From: MED-G105 sp039025235
GTDB lineage: Bacteria; Pseudomonadota; Alphaproteobacteria; Caulobacterales; Parvularculaceae
NCBI GenBank assembly: GCA_039025235.1
Contig: JBCCOS010000007.1
Coordinates: forward strand, 62,001 to 126,000
Reading direction: 5' to 3'
Length of the DNA stretch: 64,000 nucleotides
A program made the translations under genes and the position numbers. Within the stretch, counting starts at the first letter, position 1, and each line of letters starts with the position of its first letter. The notes below the pieces were generated by a model. The model was not told where the DNA came from and did not search any database. It was given only the letters and a program-made list of their open reading frames with translations. This document shows, piece after piece, positions 8,524 to 18,025 of the stretch.

Positions 8524-9986
8524 AATAATTGCTTATCAAATTTTGGGCTCAACGCTATATCGCTATGATAAGCCGAATGCTGAGGCGGGAAAGGAACCTC
8601 TAACAGGTCGAATACTGAGCGCGCTTTAATCAAGGTCTCAAGATATTCTTTTTGTGGATCAGATCGCAGCGTAATGCCGCTTCCAACCGGTGCAACAAAC
8701 TTTCTGTTTTCCTCATCAGCGATCAATATTCGAATGGCGACAGAAAGGTCTGCAGTGCCACGATCATCAATATAGCCTATCGCACCACAGTACGGCCCCC
8801 TTCCAACTGCTTCAATGTCACCGATCGACTTCATAGCAGCAATTTTCGGCGCACCCGTTATCGATCCACAGGGGAATAATGCTTGCAAAGCCGTGACAGC
8901 ATTTACCTGGTCTTGTAGCTTTCCCGAGATTCGAGAGACGAGGTGATGAACGTTTTTGTAACTGAATAATCGACAAATAAAGTCTTCTTGGATGGAATGA
9001 TCCTTACAAATTGCCGATAGATCATTCCTAAGCAAATCAGCAATCATGGTATTCTCTGCGCGCTCTTTAGGATCTAAACGCAAATTATCAGCAAGCTTTT
9101 TGTCTAAATCCGGATCCGTACTTCGCGGTGCCGTTCCCTTAATGGGTTCGGCACGGATAACCATATTATTTTTGTGCCGATTAACTTGAAAAAAGCGTTC
9201 TGGCGAATTTGAAATTATTTTACCATTGGGATATGAAAGATAAGCACCGTAGTCGGAATGGCTTGTTTCAATTAAGCGTGAAAAATATCGGTAAGCATCA
9301 AATGGCGCGTTAGACGCAAATTCCAATTGGTGCGAAATATTTGCCTGGTAGTATTCCCCATCGAGAATATTATTCTGCGCCAGTAAAATTGCCTCTTCAA
9401 AGGTATCTTCAGAAAAATTAGACCCTTTGAATTCAAATGAAGGCATGATATCGCCGATACTTCCACTATTATGATGTATACTGCTAATAGCGTCGCTCAA
9501 GTCGTCAACACGCCGCTGATCACGACCAACAATCGAAAGCCGTTGAGATGCAAAGTTAAAGACTGCAACGGCATCATAAACACCGAATGCCATATCAGGA
9601 AGCAAAAATGGCGACGCCGGCCCTGCACCACGAGGCTCTAATCCGCCACCCAACTCATAACCCGCAAAACCCACCAGCCCACTACAGAAGGGCACAGCGG
9701 AAAGCCTTTCATCCCTAAGCCGATCATTTTCTTGAGATCGACTGCTATGAATTATGTTTAGCACCTCAAAAGGGCTAAGATGACGATAGGCCTCGCCCTC
9801 TAAATCTCCTAGACACCTCACACGGCCATTTTTTGCTATGATGACAGACGAGGGGTTTCTAACGAAAAATGCCCAGCCCGATCCGTTTGCCTGCCGTCCA
9901 GGGCATAAGAGAGCAGCGTATGGCTCATTCGAGAAAGGTTCAAATGCAACAACTGGATCAAGCCAGGCTACGTCATTAATAATCAT
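8520..9986 (-). CDS. pabB: Aminodeoxychorismate synthase component I
   Basis: This chorismate-utilising enzyme of about 488 residues converts chorismate plus ammonia to 4-amino-4-deoxychorismate. It has the PIKGT motif (PIKGTAPR), with the lysine that distinguishes PabB from anthranilate synthase (PIAGT). It also has NTMIADLLRNDLS, LFPCGSITGAPK and GAIGYIDDRG, with SDPQKEYLET near the end. The open frame extends to 10199, but its first codon there is TTG and it would overlap the oppositely oriented permease gene. The ATG at 9984-9986 (MIINDVAWLDP) gives the usual length. It heads a pabB-pabA-pabC operon with four-base overlaps. Confidence 0.88.
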   Translation of the reverse strand: MIINDVAWLDPVVAFEPFSNEPYAALLCPGRQANGSGWAFFVRNPSSVIIAKNGRVRCLGDLEGEAYRHLSPFEVLNIIHSSRSQENDRLRDERLSAVPFCSGLVGFAGYELGGGLEPRGAGPASPFLLPDMAFGVYDAVAVFNFASQRLSIVGRDQRRVDDLSDAISSIHHNSGSIGDIMPSFEFKGSNFSEDTFEEAILLAQNNILDGEYYQANISHQLEFASNAPFDAYRYFSRLIETSHSDYGAYLSYPNGKIISNSPERFFQVNRHKNNMVIRAEPIKGTAPRSTDPDLDKKLADNLRLDPKERAENTMIADLLRNDLSAICKDHSIQEDFICRLFSYKNVHHLVSRISGKLQDQVNAVTALQALFPCGSITGAPKIAAMKSIGDIEAVGRGPYCGAIGYIDDRGTADLSVAIRILIADEENRKFVAPVGSGITLRSDPQKEYLETLIKARSVFDLLEVPFPPQHSAYHSDIALSPKFDKQLL

Positions 9987-10168
9987 CTGTATTGACTTAA
10001 TCCCAATGCGCACCGAGTCAAAGCATAGTCTTTGATGGTAACTCTCAGCACCAATCGGCACGAATTTCCTGTCAACAAATAATGCATTCGATCGGTGACT
10101 ATTGGAGTATGCAAGGATGAATGGGATAACCGCAAGACGGTTTTCCGCGAGAGAAGAAGGTTTGAAAA

Positions 10169-11287
10169 ATGGATGCGAAATCAGAGCTGGTTGGCACAAA
10201 AATTGGCGGTACTGGACGGGTCTTTTTCACGGTTGCCACTGGGTTCTTACTCGTGTCCTCTGCTTATGTCGCCCGCGGCGTTATTATTCCATTGGTTGTC
10301 GCCGGCTTCACATGTTTTCTGATTTTCACACTAAAACAGGCGATTAATAAAATACCACTGGTCGGAAAGTACTTACCAGGGTGGCTTGCATATGGGCTCG
10401 CCTTTTCAGTGATTGTGTTCGTTACAATCCTGTTGGTCGAGATTATCCGTGACAATGCCGAAGCCTTAATCGGCACTTGGCCCCAGTACGAAAAACGACT
10501 AACAACTTTGACGGGACAGGGGATTGAGTATCTTCAAAATTTAGGCGCACTACCGGAAGACTTTATTGATGGAATGGATGAGCTGCGGTCTGCCGGTCTT
10601 TCCATCATAAATCCTATCTTGCGAGATTTTGGGACCGCGATGCGCTCACTGACAGCCAATCTTGTAACCATATTTCTCTATACGGTCTTTATGCTGATTG
10701 AAAGAGGCCGCTTTTTCAAAAAGTTGCAAAAACTGAGCACAAATGAAAGCCAGCGAGCAGCTGTTGATCAAACCGTATCGGAGATTGGGAGCATGGTACG
10801 CCAATATATCACTGTAAAAACGAGTACGAACCTTATCACCGCTATGGTGAGTTACACGCTCATGCGAATTTTAGGGATCGATTTTGCGGGTTTTTGGGCG
10901 CTTTTAATTTTTATACTCAACTATATTCCAATAGTAGGCGCTGTAAGCGCCATAACACTTCCCGTGCTTTTGGCCTTGGTGCAACCGGACGGCGGTGGGT
11001 TCCGCCTGGCGTTTCTTACCCTGGGTCTTCTCGTGGGCGCCGAGCAAACGATGAGTTCAGTCATCGAACCAAGACTCATTGGTAGAAGCCTCAATCTCAG
11101 CCCCGTTATAATCTTATTGTCGCTTGCCATTTGGTCTACAATCTGGGGTTTTGCAGGAGCCCTTCTCGCTGTTCCCATGACCGTTACAGTTATGATTATT
11201 TTCACCCAATTCCAGACAACACGGCCGATCGCAATAATGATGTCCGACAATGGTGATATTGCACCACTCAAACCGGTCGCAGCATGA
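10169..11287 (+). CDS. AI-2E family transporter (PerM/TqsA-type permease)
   Basis: This 372-residue polytopic inner-membrane protein has about eight hydrophobic segments, with two near the start, one around 75-92 and the rest in the C-terminal half. The C-terminal 'GIDFAGFWALLIFILNYIPIVGAVSA' and 'EPRLIGRSLNLSPVIILLSLAIW' stretches are the signature of the AI-2E transporter family (formerly UPF0118). Members export small molecules or act as sodium/proton antiporters, so no substrate can be given. The ATG has AGAAGAAGG eight bases upstream. It is divergent from pabB and ends opposite ftsK. Confidence 0.85.
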   Translation: MDAKSELVGTKIGGTGRVFFTVATGFLLVSSAYVARGVIIPLVVAGFTCFLIFTLKQAINKIPLVGKYLPGWLAYGLAFSVIVFVTILLVEIIRDNAEALIGTWPQYEKRLTTLTGQGIEYLQNLGALPEDFIDGMDELRSAGLSIINPILRDFGTAMRSLTANLVTIFLYTVFMLIERGRFFKKLQKLSTNESQRAAVDQTVSEIGSMVRQYITVKTSTNLITAMVSYTLMRILGIDFAGFWALLIFILNYIPIVGAVSAITLPVLLALVQPDGGGFRLAFLTLGLLVGAEQTMSSVIEPRLIGRSLNLSPVIILLSLAIWSTIWGFAGALLAVPMTVTVMIIFTQFQTTRPIAIMMSDNGDIAPLKPVAA

Positions 11288-11319
11288 TGACCTGATACGC
11301 CGCGGCGTCACAGAGCGTG

Positions 11320-11425
11320 CTTAAAGCGCCTCCGTCTCAATCGGAATCAGAACGGCGCTTTAAGTTGTTGATTTTACGCATTTCCTTAACGCCAACCGCA
11401 CACACTTGGCTTGGACATGCTTTAG
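11320..11425 (+). repeat. Dispersed two-hairpin intergenic element, copy B
   Basis: This full-length copy starts CTTAAAGCGCC, closes with GGCGCTTTAAG, and is followed by ACGCATTTCC...GCACACACTTGGC ending in TTTAG. It sits between the convergent ends of the AI-2E permease and ftsK genes. It shares long identical stretches with the copy at 31815. Confidence 0.85.
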
Positions 11426-11527
11426 GTCCCCTTTTGAATAAGTCAGCGCAGCATGTGCATGTCGATTAATCGCAGGCAACATAGAGTGCAACCGAACGAC
11501 CGCAACGGACTTTTTGATTTTTCTGGG

Positions 11528-14059
11528 CTAAGCAGCGTCTTCACCGACAAGAATCTCTCTCTTGCCAGCATGATTGGCAGGCGAGACAACGCCCTCTTCT
11601 TCCATGCGCTCTATCAATGTCGCAGCGCGATTATAGCCTATTTGTAGACGGCGCTGAATATAAGAGGTTGAAGCCTTCCGGTCCCGAAGGACAACGGCGA
11701 TCGCTTTATCATAGAGGGCATCACCGGAATTCGTGTTTCCTCCGATGTCTAATCCAGCGATCGCGCCATCGTCGTCGTCGCGCATTTCGGTCACTTCTTG
11801 GATATAATCAGGCTTGCCTTGTTTCTTCAGAAACTTAACAACCTTCTCGACCTCGTCATCAGAAACAAACGCACCATGGACACGTCGGATACGCCCACCG
11901 CCTGCCATGTGGAGCATATCCCCCTGTCCTAGCAATTGTTCCGCGCCTTGTTCTCCTAATATGGTCCGACTATCGATTTTCGATGTGACCTGGAAGCTGA
12001 TCCGTGTAGGGAAATTGGCTTTAATTGTACCGGTAATAACATCGACCGATGGCCGCTGGGTCGCCATGATCAAATGAATGCCGGCGGCTCGGGCCATTTG
12101 GGCAAGGCGTTGAACCATTGCCTCAATCTCTTTTCCGGCGACCATCATGAGGTCGGCAACCTCATCAATGACCACGACGATGAAAGGCATCGGCTCATAT
12201 TCGAGCTCTTCTGTCTCATAGATGGGCTCGCCACTATCTTCGTCGTATCCAGAATGAACTGTACGAGAGAGCACCTCGCCACTCTCTTCCGCTTCGATCA
12301 CCCGTTGATTAAAGCCAGCGATATTACGAACCCCCACTTTTGACATCCGACGGTAGCGTTCTTCCATTTCCTTCACGGTCCATTTCAATGCAACAACCGC
12401 TTTTCTGGGGTCCGTAACGACAGGGGAAAGAAGATGGGGTATTCCTTCGTAAACAGATAATTCAAGCATCTTTGGATCGATCATGATCATTTTACACTGA
12501 TCAGGCGGCAGTCGATAAAGCAATGATAAGATCATGGCGTTGATCCCAACTGACTTACCCGAACCGGTTGTTCCAGCGATCAACAAGTGAGGCATCCTAG
12601 CAAGGTCGGCAAAAACCGGCTCACCGCCAATTGATTTACCGAGAGACAGCGTTAAATCACCGCTAGACCCTTCAAACTCGGCGGCGCCGATCATCTCCCG
12701 AATATAGACGGTTTCCCGATTAAGATTCGGAAGCTCAATCCCAATGGCGTTCCGGCCCGGGATCACGGCAACCCGCGCCGCCACGGCGCTCATCGAACGA
12801 GCGATGTCATCCGCCAAACCGATCACCCGTGATGATTTAACGCCAGCAGCAGGCTCAAGCTCATACAAGGTGACAACAGGGCCTGGCCGCACATTAATGA
12901 TCGCCCCCCTCACGCCGAAGTCGGCAAGCACTGTCTCTAGCATGCGCGCATTCTCCTCGAGCGCTTCATCCGAGACAGACGCCTCGCGCCGAACGGGCGG
13001 CTTCGCGAAGAGATTTAGGGCCGGAAGCTCATAGTCGGTCGCTGAAAAGACCGGCAAATCCGGCTGCATTTCTCTGACTTCACGCTTGCTTGCTTTTCTC
13101 TTACCGGTATTGCGGATGATGTTCCGTTCAGCGCGCAGAATGGTGCCATCACCACTTTCTGCATGATCGGTATCGACATCATCCAAGTCATCGACTTCAT
13201 CATCATGAGCCTTAAGTAAATCTTGCTCTTGAATATCACCGCCGAACACCGGCGGTTCATCCCTAGCAAGACGCTCGGCAAATTGTTCAGCGAAACCTTT
13301 GCTATCTGTTACACTGTCACTGACACGATCAAATAAGGGCAGCGACGCGTTTAATCCTGCTTCCGCCCACCGCTGAGCCAATCGAGCCGCAGCTCTTGCG
13401 CGAGCACGCGTTACGCCAGCAGTAAAACCGAACATGCCGACAGTTACCCCAAAAAGTACGGCTCCCAGTAAAACACCAGTCAATCGAGGCGGCAGGAAGC
13501 TAAGGAATGAACGGGGCAGGCTTACCAACGCGTCACCAGCGATTCCCCCAACGCCAGCAGAAAAAGGCCATGTCACCGGTTCAGGAAGGAGCCCACAAAA
13601 CGCAGCCGCAAGGATGAGCATTAAAGGTGTTGCCGCAACACGCAGCCAGACGATAAACGGTGTCGAGCCGTCTTCTTCCTCGGTCATCACTGGGATGACG
13701 CTGCCACCAACGATAAAGGCAAAGCCTCCCCATATTAGCAATAATGGGGGCAAAAGCAGGCTCGCCCCCCCAATCGTTTGCAACATAAGATCAACAATAT
13801 AAGCGCCGATTGGACCAGCTTTGTTTACAACATTGGCACCGCTCGCATTGTTGAACGTGGGGTCACTGACGGAAAAAGTTGCCAAAGCCAATGCTAACCA
13901 TAGACCTATGACGACCATTGCCGCGCCCCCACAACGCGCAATTAACGACCGTCGGAGCCGTTCGAGCATTTCTGGCATTGTTACAGCATCCATCTCATAA
14001 TCAACGTCATGGGAGCGGCGTACTGTTTTCCGGGCGGCTTTTTTAGTGCTGCGGGGCAT
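11528..14059 (-). CDS. ftsK: DNA translocase FtsK
   Basis: This 843-residue septum-anchored DNA pump clears and resolves chromosome termini at division. Four to five membrane helices occupy about residues 40-215, followed by an acidic linker (about 270-330). The RecA-like motor comes next, with Walker A AGTTGSGKS near residue 495 and Walker B VVVIDEVADLM near 630, followed by the long conserved MARAAGIHLIMATQRPSVDVITG block. The winged-helix gamma domain ends the protein (about 775-843, SYIQRRLQIGYNRAATLIERME). The linker is much shorter than in E. coli, as usual in Alphaproteobacteria. Assignment is unambiguous. Confidence 0.97.
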   Translation of the reverse strand: MPRSTKKAARKTVRRSHDVDYEMDAVTMPEMLERLRRSLIARCGGAAMVVIGLWLALALATFSVSDPTFNNASGANVVNKAGPIGAYIVDLMLQTIGGASLLLPPLLLIWGGFAFIVGGSVIPVMTEEEDGSTPFIVWLRVAATPLMLILAAAFCGLLPEPVTWPFSAGVGGIAGDALVSLPRSFLSFLPPRLTGVLLGAVLFGVTVGMFGFTAGVTRARARAAARLAQRWAEAGLNASLPLFDRVSDSVTDSKGFAEQFAERLARDEPPVFGGDIQEQDLLKAHDDEVDDLDDVDTDHAESGDGTILRAERNIIRNTGKRKASKREVREMQPDLPVFSATDYELPALNLFAKPPVRREASVSDEALEENARMLETVLADFGVRGAIINVRPGPVVTLYELEPAAGVKSSRVIGLADDIARSMSAVAARVAVIPGRNAIGIELPNLNRETVYIREMIGAAEFEGSSGDLTLSLGKSIGGEPVFADLARMPHLLIAGTTGSGKSVGINAMILSLLYRLPPDQCKMIMIDPKMLELSVYEGIPHLLSPVVTDPRKAVVALKWTVKEMEERYRRMSKVGVRNIAGFNQRVIEAEESGEVLSRTVHSGYDEDSGEPIYETEELEYEPMPFIVVVIDEVADLMMVAGKEIEAMVQRLAQMARAAGIHLIMATQRPSVDVITGTIKANFPTRISFQVTSKIDSRTILGEQGAEQLLGQGDMLHMAGGGRIRRVHGAFVSDDEVEKVVKFLKKQGKPDYIQEVTEMRDDDDGAIAGLDIGGNTNSGDALYDKAIAVVLRDRKASTSYIQRRLQIGYNRAATLIERMEEEGVVSPANHAGKREILVGEDAA

Positions 14060-14270
14060 TGGCGGTTCTCAAAACTGAACAATAAACATGCGAAAAGCGC
14101 TCACACGCAGGGTATAAGCTTTTTGATGCTCGTGAGACTGCCATGGGTATAAACAAAAAGGGTTAACGAGTATTAAGAAGTAGCGGTATTTTCATGCAAT
14201 CGCCCTACGCACCGCGAGCGAAAATCACATCTGGAACATCAACGCGGCGAAAGATTAACAAGCCGAAAGA

Positions 14271-15593
14271 TTAACGACCTGAAAACTCTGGATAAGCCTC
14301 CAGCCCCAACTCAGCCTTATCGAGACCAGAACGCTCGTCGATTGGATTGGTTCGAATACCAATAGAGTATCGTAGCATGATCCATATGCCGAGGCTCGTC
14401 GAGAAGACAAATGCCGCATTCATGGCCACGCCGACAAATTGCCCAACCAGACTTGCGTCAGCATTGGTCCATGGCACAACCATTGTTCCCCATACACCAC
14501 ATATGAGATGGGCTGGTATGGCACCAACCACGTCATCTATTTCCAACCGGTCGAGTAACGGGATTGCAATCGTTACGAGCACCCCTCCAACCGCGCCGAC
14601 GACAATAGACTGCCAAATAGCAGGGGCTAATGGTTCCGCGGTGATCGCAACAAGCCCCCCAATCGCCCCGTTAAGGACAATCGTGAGGTCAATCTTCTTG
14701 TAAATGAATGACGTCATGAAAATCGCTGAGAGGACACCGCCGCATGCCGCCATATTCGTATTCACTATCACATTGGCAACGGCGACAGCGTCCTCGACCG
14801 TTCCAAGTGCCAATTGTGAACCACCATTGAAGCCAAACCAACCCAGCCAGAGAATAAATGTTCCAAGCGTTGCGAGCGGTAAGTTAGAACCTGGCATCGG
14901 AACGGGGCGGCCGGCATCAAACCGTCCCTCCCGGGAGCCTAACACTAAAGCACCAGCAAGCGCCGCCCAGCCACCCGTAGAATGAACCAGCGTTGAGCCG
15001 GCAAAATCAGAGAAGCCCCATCGTGCATCAAGGTAGCCGCCCCCCCATTCCCAAGAGGCCTGTATCGGGTAGATCAATCCCGTCAATAACGCCGTGAAGA
15101 TCAAAAACGGCCAAAGTTTAATTCGTTCCGCCAAGGTTCCCGACACGATTGATGCAGCGGTTGCGACAAACACCATTTGGAAATACCAGTCGGAAGACGC
15201 TGAATATCCGGTTTCCAAAATTTTCGTATCATCGGCGGACCAAGCACCAAACCGACCCAACAAACCGCCCGCTTCAACGCCATAAATTAAGTTATAGCCC
15301 GTGAACCAAACCATCACCCCGGCGACAGAAAAAAGAGCCACATTCTTTAGGCAGATAGTCGCAGCATTTTTCGAGCGGACCAACCCGGTCTCCAGCATAC
15401 AAAACCCGGCGGCCATAAACATGACCACCATGCCGCAAATGAGAAATAACATCGTGTTAAAAACAATACGGGCGGAATCACTCGCAGGAGCAATTTCCTG
15501 CGCCGGGTCTTGAGCGAATGCCGTTCCCCACAGCATGGAAACAATCAGTAAAAAACTCGCGCCTATTGCGATCGACTTTGATAATCGCGTCAT
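14271..15593 (-). CDS. amtB: Ammonium transporter AmtB
   Basis: This 440-residue channel of the Amt/Rh family has a cleavable signal peptide (to about AFAQ, residue 28) and eleven predicted helices. The twin pore histidines are visible in STLVHSTGGWAALAG and AIPAHLICGVWG. The conserved AGFCMLETGLVRSKN near the N-terminus is characteristic. It lies 45 bases downstream of glnK in the same direction, the classical glnK-amtB pair in which the PII protein plugs the channel when nitrogen is plentiful. GGAAG lies about ten bases before the ATG. Expression is expected to respond to nitrogen limitation; I did not find a clear sigma-54 site. Confidence 0.96.
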   Translation of the reverse strand: MTRLSKSIAIGASFLLIVSMLWGTAFAQDPAQEIAPASDSARIVFNTMLFLICGMVVMFMAAGFCMLETGLVRSKNAATICLKNVALFSVAGVMVWFTGYNLIYGVEAGGLLGRFGAWSADDTKILETGYSASSDWYFQMVFVATAASIVSGTLAERIKLWPFLIFTALLTGLIYPIQASWEWGGGYLDARWGFSDFAGSTLVHSTGGWAALAGALVLGSREGRFDAGRPVPMPGSNLPLATLGTFILWLGWFGFNGGSQLALGTVEDAVAVANVIVNTNMAACGGVLSAIFMTSFIYKKIDLTIVLNGAIGGLVAITAEPLAPAIWQSIVVGAVGGVLVTIAIPLLDRLEIDDVVGAIPAHLICGVWGTMVVPWTNADASLVGQFVGVAMNAAFVFSTSLGIWIMLRYSIGIRTNPIDERSGLDKAELGLEAYPEFSGR

Positions 15594-15638
15594 TTGGGTA
15601 ACTTCCGTTAATTGAAAATATCTGGAGATTGCGTTTTG

Positions 15639-15977
15639 TTAAATCGCATCGTTCTTTTCTTCGCCGGTACGAACCCGAACGACATTCTCAAGATCGAGAA
15701 CAAAGATTTTACCGTCACCAATCGTTCCGGTATTCGCCGTTTCACGAATGAGCGCCACAATATCAGCGGCAATATCATCAGCAACGGCGATCTCCATTTT
15801 TATTTTAGGAATAAAATCGACATTATACTCAGCGCCGCGATAGACTTCGCTCTGACCTTTTTGACGGCCATACCCACGGACTTCGCTTACCGTCATGCCA
15901 GAAACGCCCAGCTCCGCGACCGCAGACCGGACCGCGTCAAGTTTTTGAGGCTGAATGACGGCAATGATATATTTCAT
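15639..15977 (-). CDS. glnK: Nitrogen regulatory PII protein
   Basis: This 112-residue PII trimer subunit senses 2-oxoglutarate and ATP/ADP. The T-loop carries Tyr51 (SEVYRGAEYNVDF), the site of uridylylation by GlnD. The B-loop TGTIGDGKIFV and the C-loop ENVVRVRTGE are intact. It is first in the glnK-amtB operon. Its linkage to amtB favours GlnK over GlnB. Confidence 0.95.
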   Translation of the reverse strand: MKYIIAVIQPQKLDAVRSAVAELGVSGMTVSEVRGYGRQKGQSEVYRGAEYNVDFIPKIKMEIAVADDIAADIVALIRETANTGTIGDGKIFVLDLENVVRVRTGEEKNDAI

Positions 15978-16296
15978 TTAAGTGATCCCGATAAACCTAA
16001 ATTGTGGTCGACTGGACGATGTAAGACCTTGTGGCAAAATATCAGCCCGATTTTTTTATAGAAGCACGGTTGGTCCTTGTAACGCGGGCTAGCGCGTAGT
16101 TTTAGCAGTTCGATAAATCGAAACAACTAAATTCGATACACTCCTCGTTTTCAAAGCGTTCCCGGCATCATCCTTCGCTTACTGAAGACGTGCGTATGAG
16201 CGATTGGTCTGAAAGATAGTATAGAGAAAGCGTCTGTTGGCCGCGGCATTGCAAAATACCCTTGAATTTGGACCTGTTAAGTCGGATCTTCAGATC
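15978..16296. other. Intergenic region between divergent glnK and ubiH-like genes
   Basis: This spacer of about 320 bases must hold promoters in both directions. It has no credible gene, and I saw no copy of the dispersed hairpin element. I looked for a GG-N10-GC (sigma-54) site reading toward glnK and found no convincing one. Confidence 0.5.
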
Positions 16297-17556
16297 ATGT
16301 TACGTTCTAAAACAGAAAAAGAAATAACGGTCGATGTGTCGATCGTCGGCGGTGGTCTATCAGGTGGTATGCTCGCGGCGGCATTGGACCAGGCCGGGGT
16401 TTCAACCGCTTTAATCGACGCCCATCCGACCGACGCCTTGCTTTCCGATAGCTATGACGGGCGAACAACCGCGATCGCTTTCGCCTGCGGGCGCCTTTTT
16501 AAACGCTTGAACCTGTGGGCCCCGCTTGCCCCCTTTGCGTCGCCTATAAGAGAAATCTTGATTACAGATGGAAATATCGCGACACCATCCCGTTCTGGTG
16601 GGGCTTCGGATCATTTCCTTCGTTTCAGCGCTGAAACGCTCGATGGAGATGAGCCCCTTGGCTGGATCATAGAAAATCAACGGATGCGGCGCACCATCAT
16701 AGAACGGATCGAAGCCTCGACGTCCACCCATATTTTGGCGCCAACACGTCGCTTAAAAACCAGCACGCTTGGCGGGTTCAGCGTAACAGAGTTAGACGAT
16801 GGTCGCCGCGTGAAATCTTACCTTACGGTCGCAGCTGACGGAAAAAACTCACAACTCGCATCGGAAGCCGGCATTCGGTCTTTTTCGTGGCCCTATGACC
16901 AACATGCAATCATTGCAACAATCGCCCATACACGCTCCCACCATGGGATCGCTCAGGAATTTTTTCTTCCGTCTGGACCATTCGCTGTTCTTCCGTTAAC
17001 GGAACAACGCTCTTCAATTGTTTGGACCGAAAAAGCATCGAAGGCGCAGAGATTTTTATCACTAAGCGATAAAGATTTCTTGAGAGCATTAAAAGCACGG
17101 CTGGGCGACCACCTCGGAGATATTTCACTCGTCGGCCCAAAAGGGTCGTATCCGGTTGGTCTTTCTTTCGCTTACCGTTTTTATAGCAACCGACTTGCAT
17201 TAGTCGGTGATGCGGCAAGGGCAATTCACCCAATTGCGGGGCAAGGATATAATCTTGGCCTTAAAGACATCGCAGCGCTTACTGACGTTATTTCAAATGC
17301 GCGATCTTTGGGACAAGACATCGGAGCGATTGATGTTTTACAAAAGTATGACCGTTGGCGCCGATTTGATTCTACTGGCCTTGCACTTGGGACTGACGCT
17401 CTTAATCGGTTATTCTCAAATTCCTTCCCGCCTATTCGTGCAGCGCGTCGTTTGGGCCTTTCTGTCGTAAACAGATTACCGTCGATGAAAGAATTTTTTA
17501 TGCGGGAATCCGGTGCTGACCTGGGTGATGTGCCCACCCTTTTGCAGCGGGTTTAA
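16297..17556 (+). CDS. ubiH: UbiH/UbiF/COQ6-family FAD-dependent hydroxylase
   Basis: This flavoprotein monooxygenase of about 419 residues probably hydroxylates the ubiquinone ring. The N-terminal dinucleotide fold VSIVGGGLSGGMLAAAL binds FAD, and the second FAD motif ALVGDAARAIHPIAGQGYNLGLKD closely matches the UbiH/COQ6 signature (GDAA-HPxAGQGxNLG). The ATG at 16297 is chosen over an upstream TTG because GGA lies about ten bases before it and the fold begins shortly after. Which ring position it acts on (UbiH, UbiF or UbiI type) cannot be decided from the sequence. It is monocistronic and convergent with the DUF3325 gene. Confidence 0.82.
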   Translation: MLRSKTEKEITVDVSIVGGGLSGGMLAAALDQAGVSTALIDAHPTDALLSDSYDGRTTAIAFACGRLFKRLNLWAPLAPFASPIREILITDGNIATPSRSGGASDHFLRFSAETLDGDEPLGWIIENQRMRRTIIERIEASTSTHILAPTRRLKTSTLGGFSVTELDDGRRVKSYLTVAADGKNSQLASEAGIRSFSWPYDQHAIIATIAHTRSHHGIAQEFFLPSGPFAVLPLTEQRSSIVWTEKASKAQRFLSLSDKDFLRALKARLGDHLGDISLVGPKGSYPVGLSFAYRFYSNRLALVGDAARAIHPIAGQGYNLGLKDIAALTDVISNARSLGQDIGAIDVLQKYDRWRRFDSTGLALGTDALNRLFSNSFPPIRAARRLGLSVVNRLPSMKEFFMRESGADLGDVPTLLQRV

Positions 17557-17674
17557 CTTGATTGTCATCCGTTAAACAGAGCGCAGTAAAATAACGAAGT
17601 ATTGGGTTTTGTCGCATTCCACGCTCAAGCGATTTCGGATCAATTGCAAGCCTTCAGACGACAAAGATTGTTAC

Positions 17675-18025
17675 TTACTCAGTATGGTGATCTACTTGCG
17701 ACGGCTCAACCAGGAAAAGGTTGGCAAGAGGCTTTAGCCAAATTGCCTTATAAGTGAGAAGCATCGCAACCGAAAAGGCGCCTGATGCCAAGACCAGAGG
17801 CCAAGTAAGCCCAGCAAAACTACAGCCATCACGGAATATACTTAAGACAAGCGACAGGCCAATACATAACCAACCAAGTGTTCGCGTCATTGGTTTTCGC
17901 GATGGCCCTTCTTGCCCTGAGACCGTTCGCCAGTGCTTGTCTTGGCTAAGGGCCAATAAACAACAACCGAAAAACGCCATCATCCAGGCAGCAAAAAACC
18001 AGAGACCCGCCACAACAAAACTCAT
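17675..18025 (-). CDS. DUF3325 family small membrane protein
   Basis: This 116-residue protein has three hydrophobic segments (about 4-24, 48-63, 70-92) and the ALSQDKHWRTV stretch typical of DUF3325. Members are found with PepSY-associated and DUF3649 proteins beside siderophore receptor genes. It is the last gene of a three-gene operon; its ATG overlaps the stop of the PepSY gene by four bases. A role in iron uptake is inferred from family context only. Confidence 0.75.
   Translation of the reverse strand: MSFVVAGLWFFAAWMMAFFGCCLLALSQDKHWRTVSGQEGPSRKPMTRTLGWLCIGLSLVLSIFRDGCSFAGLTWPLVLASGAFSVAMLLTYKAIWLKPLANLFLVEPSQVDHHTE

Noticed and set aside
9987..10199. Extended N-terminus of PabB reaching into the AI-2E permease gene
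   Set aside because: The first codon would be TTG without a good ribosome site, and the extra residues do not look like PabB and overlap an opposite-strand gene start.
15978..16296. Sigma-54 promoter for glnK
   Set aside because: I searched for TGGCAC-N5-TTGCA spacing reading toward glnK and found only partial matches.
17600..17674. Possible further remnant of the hairpin element (GCATTCCACGCTCAAG)
   Set aside because: Only a short stretch resembles the second hairpin and no first hairpin accompanies it; it could be chance.
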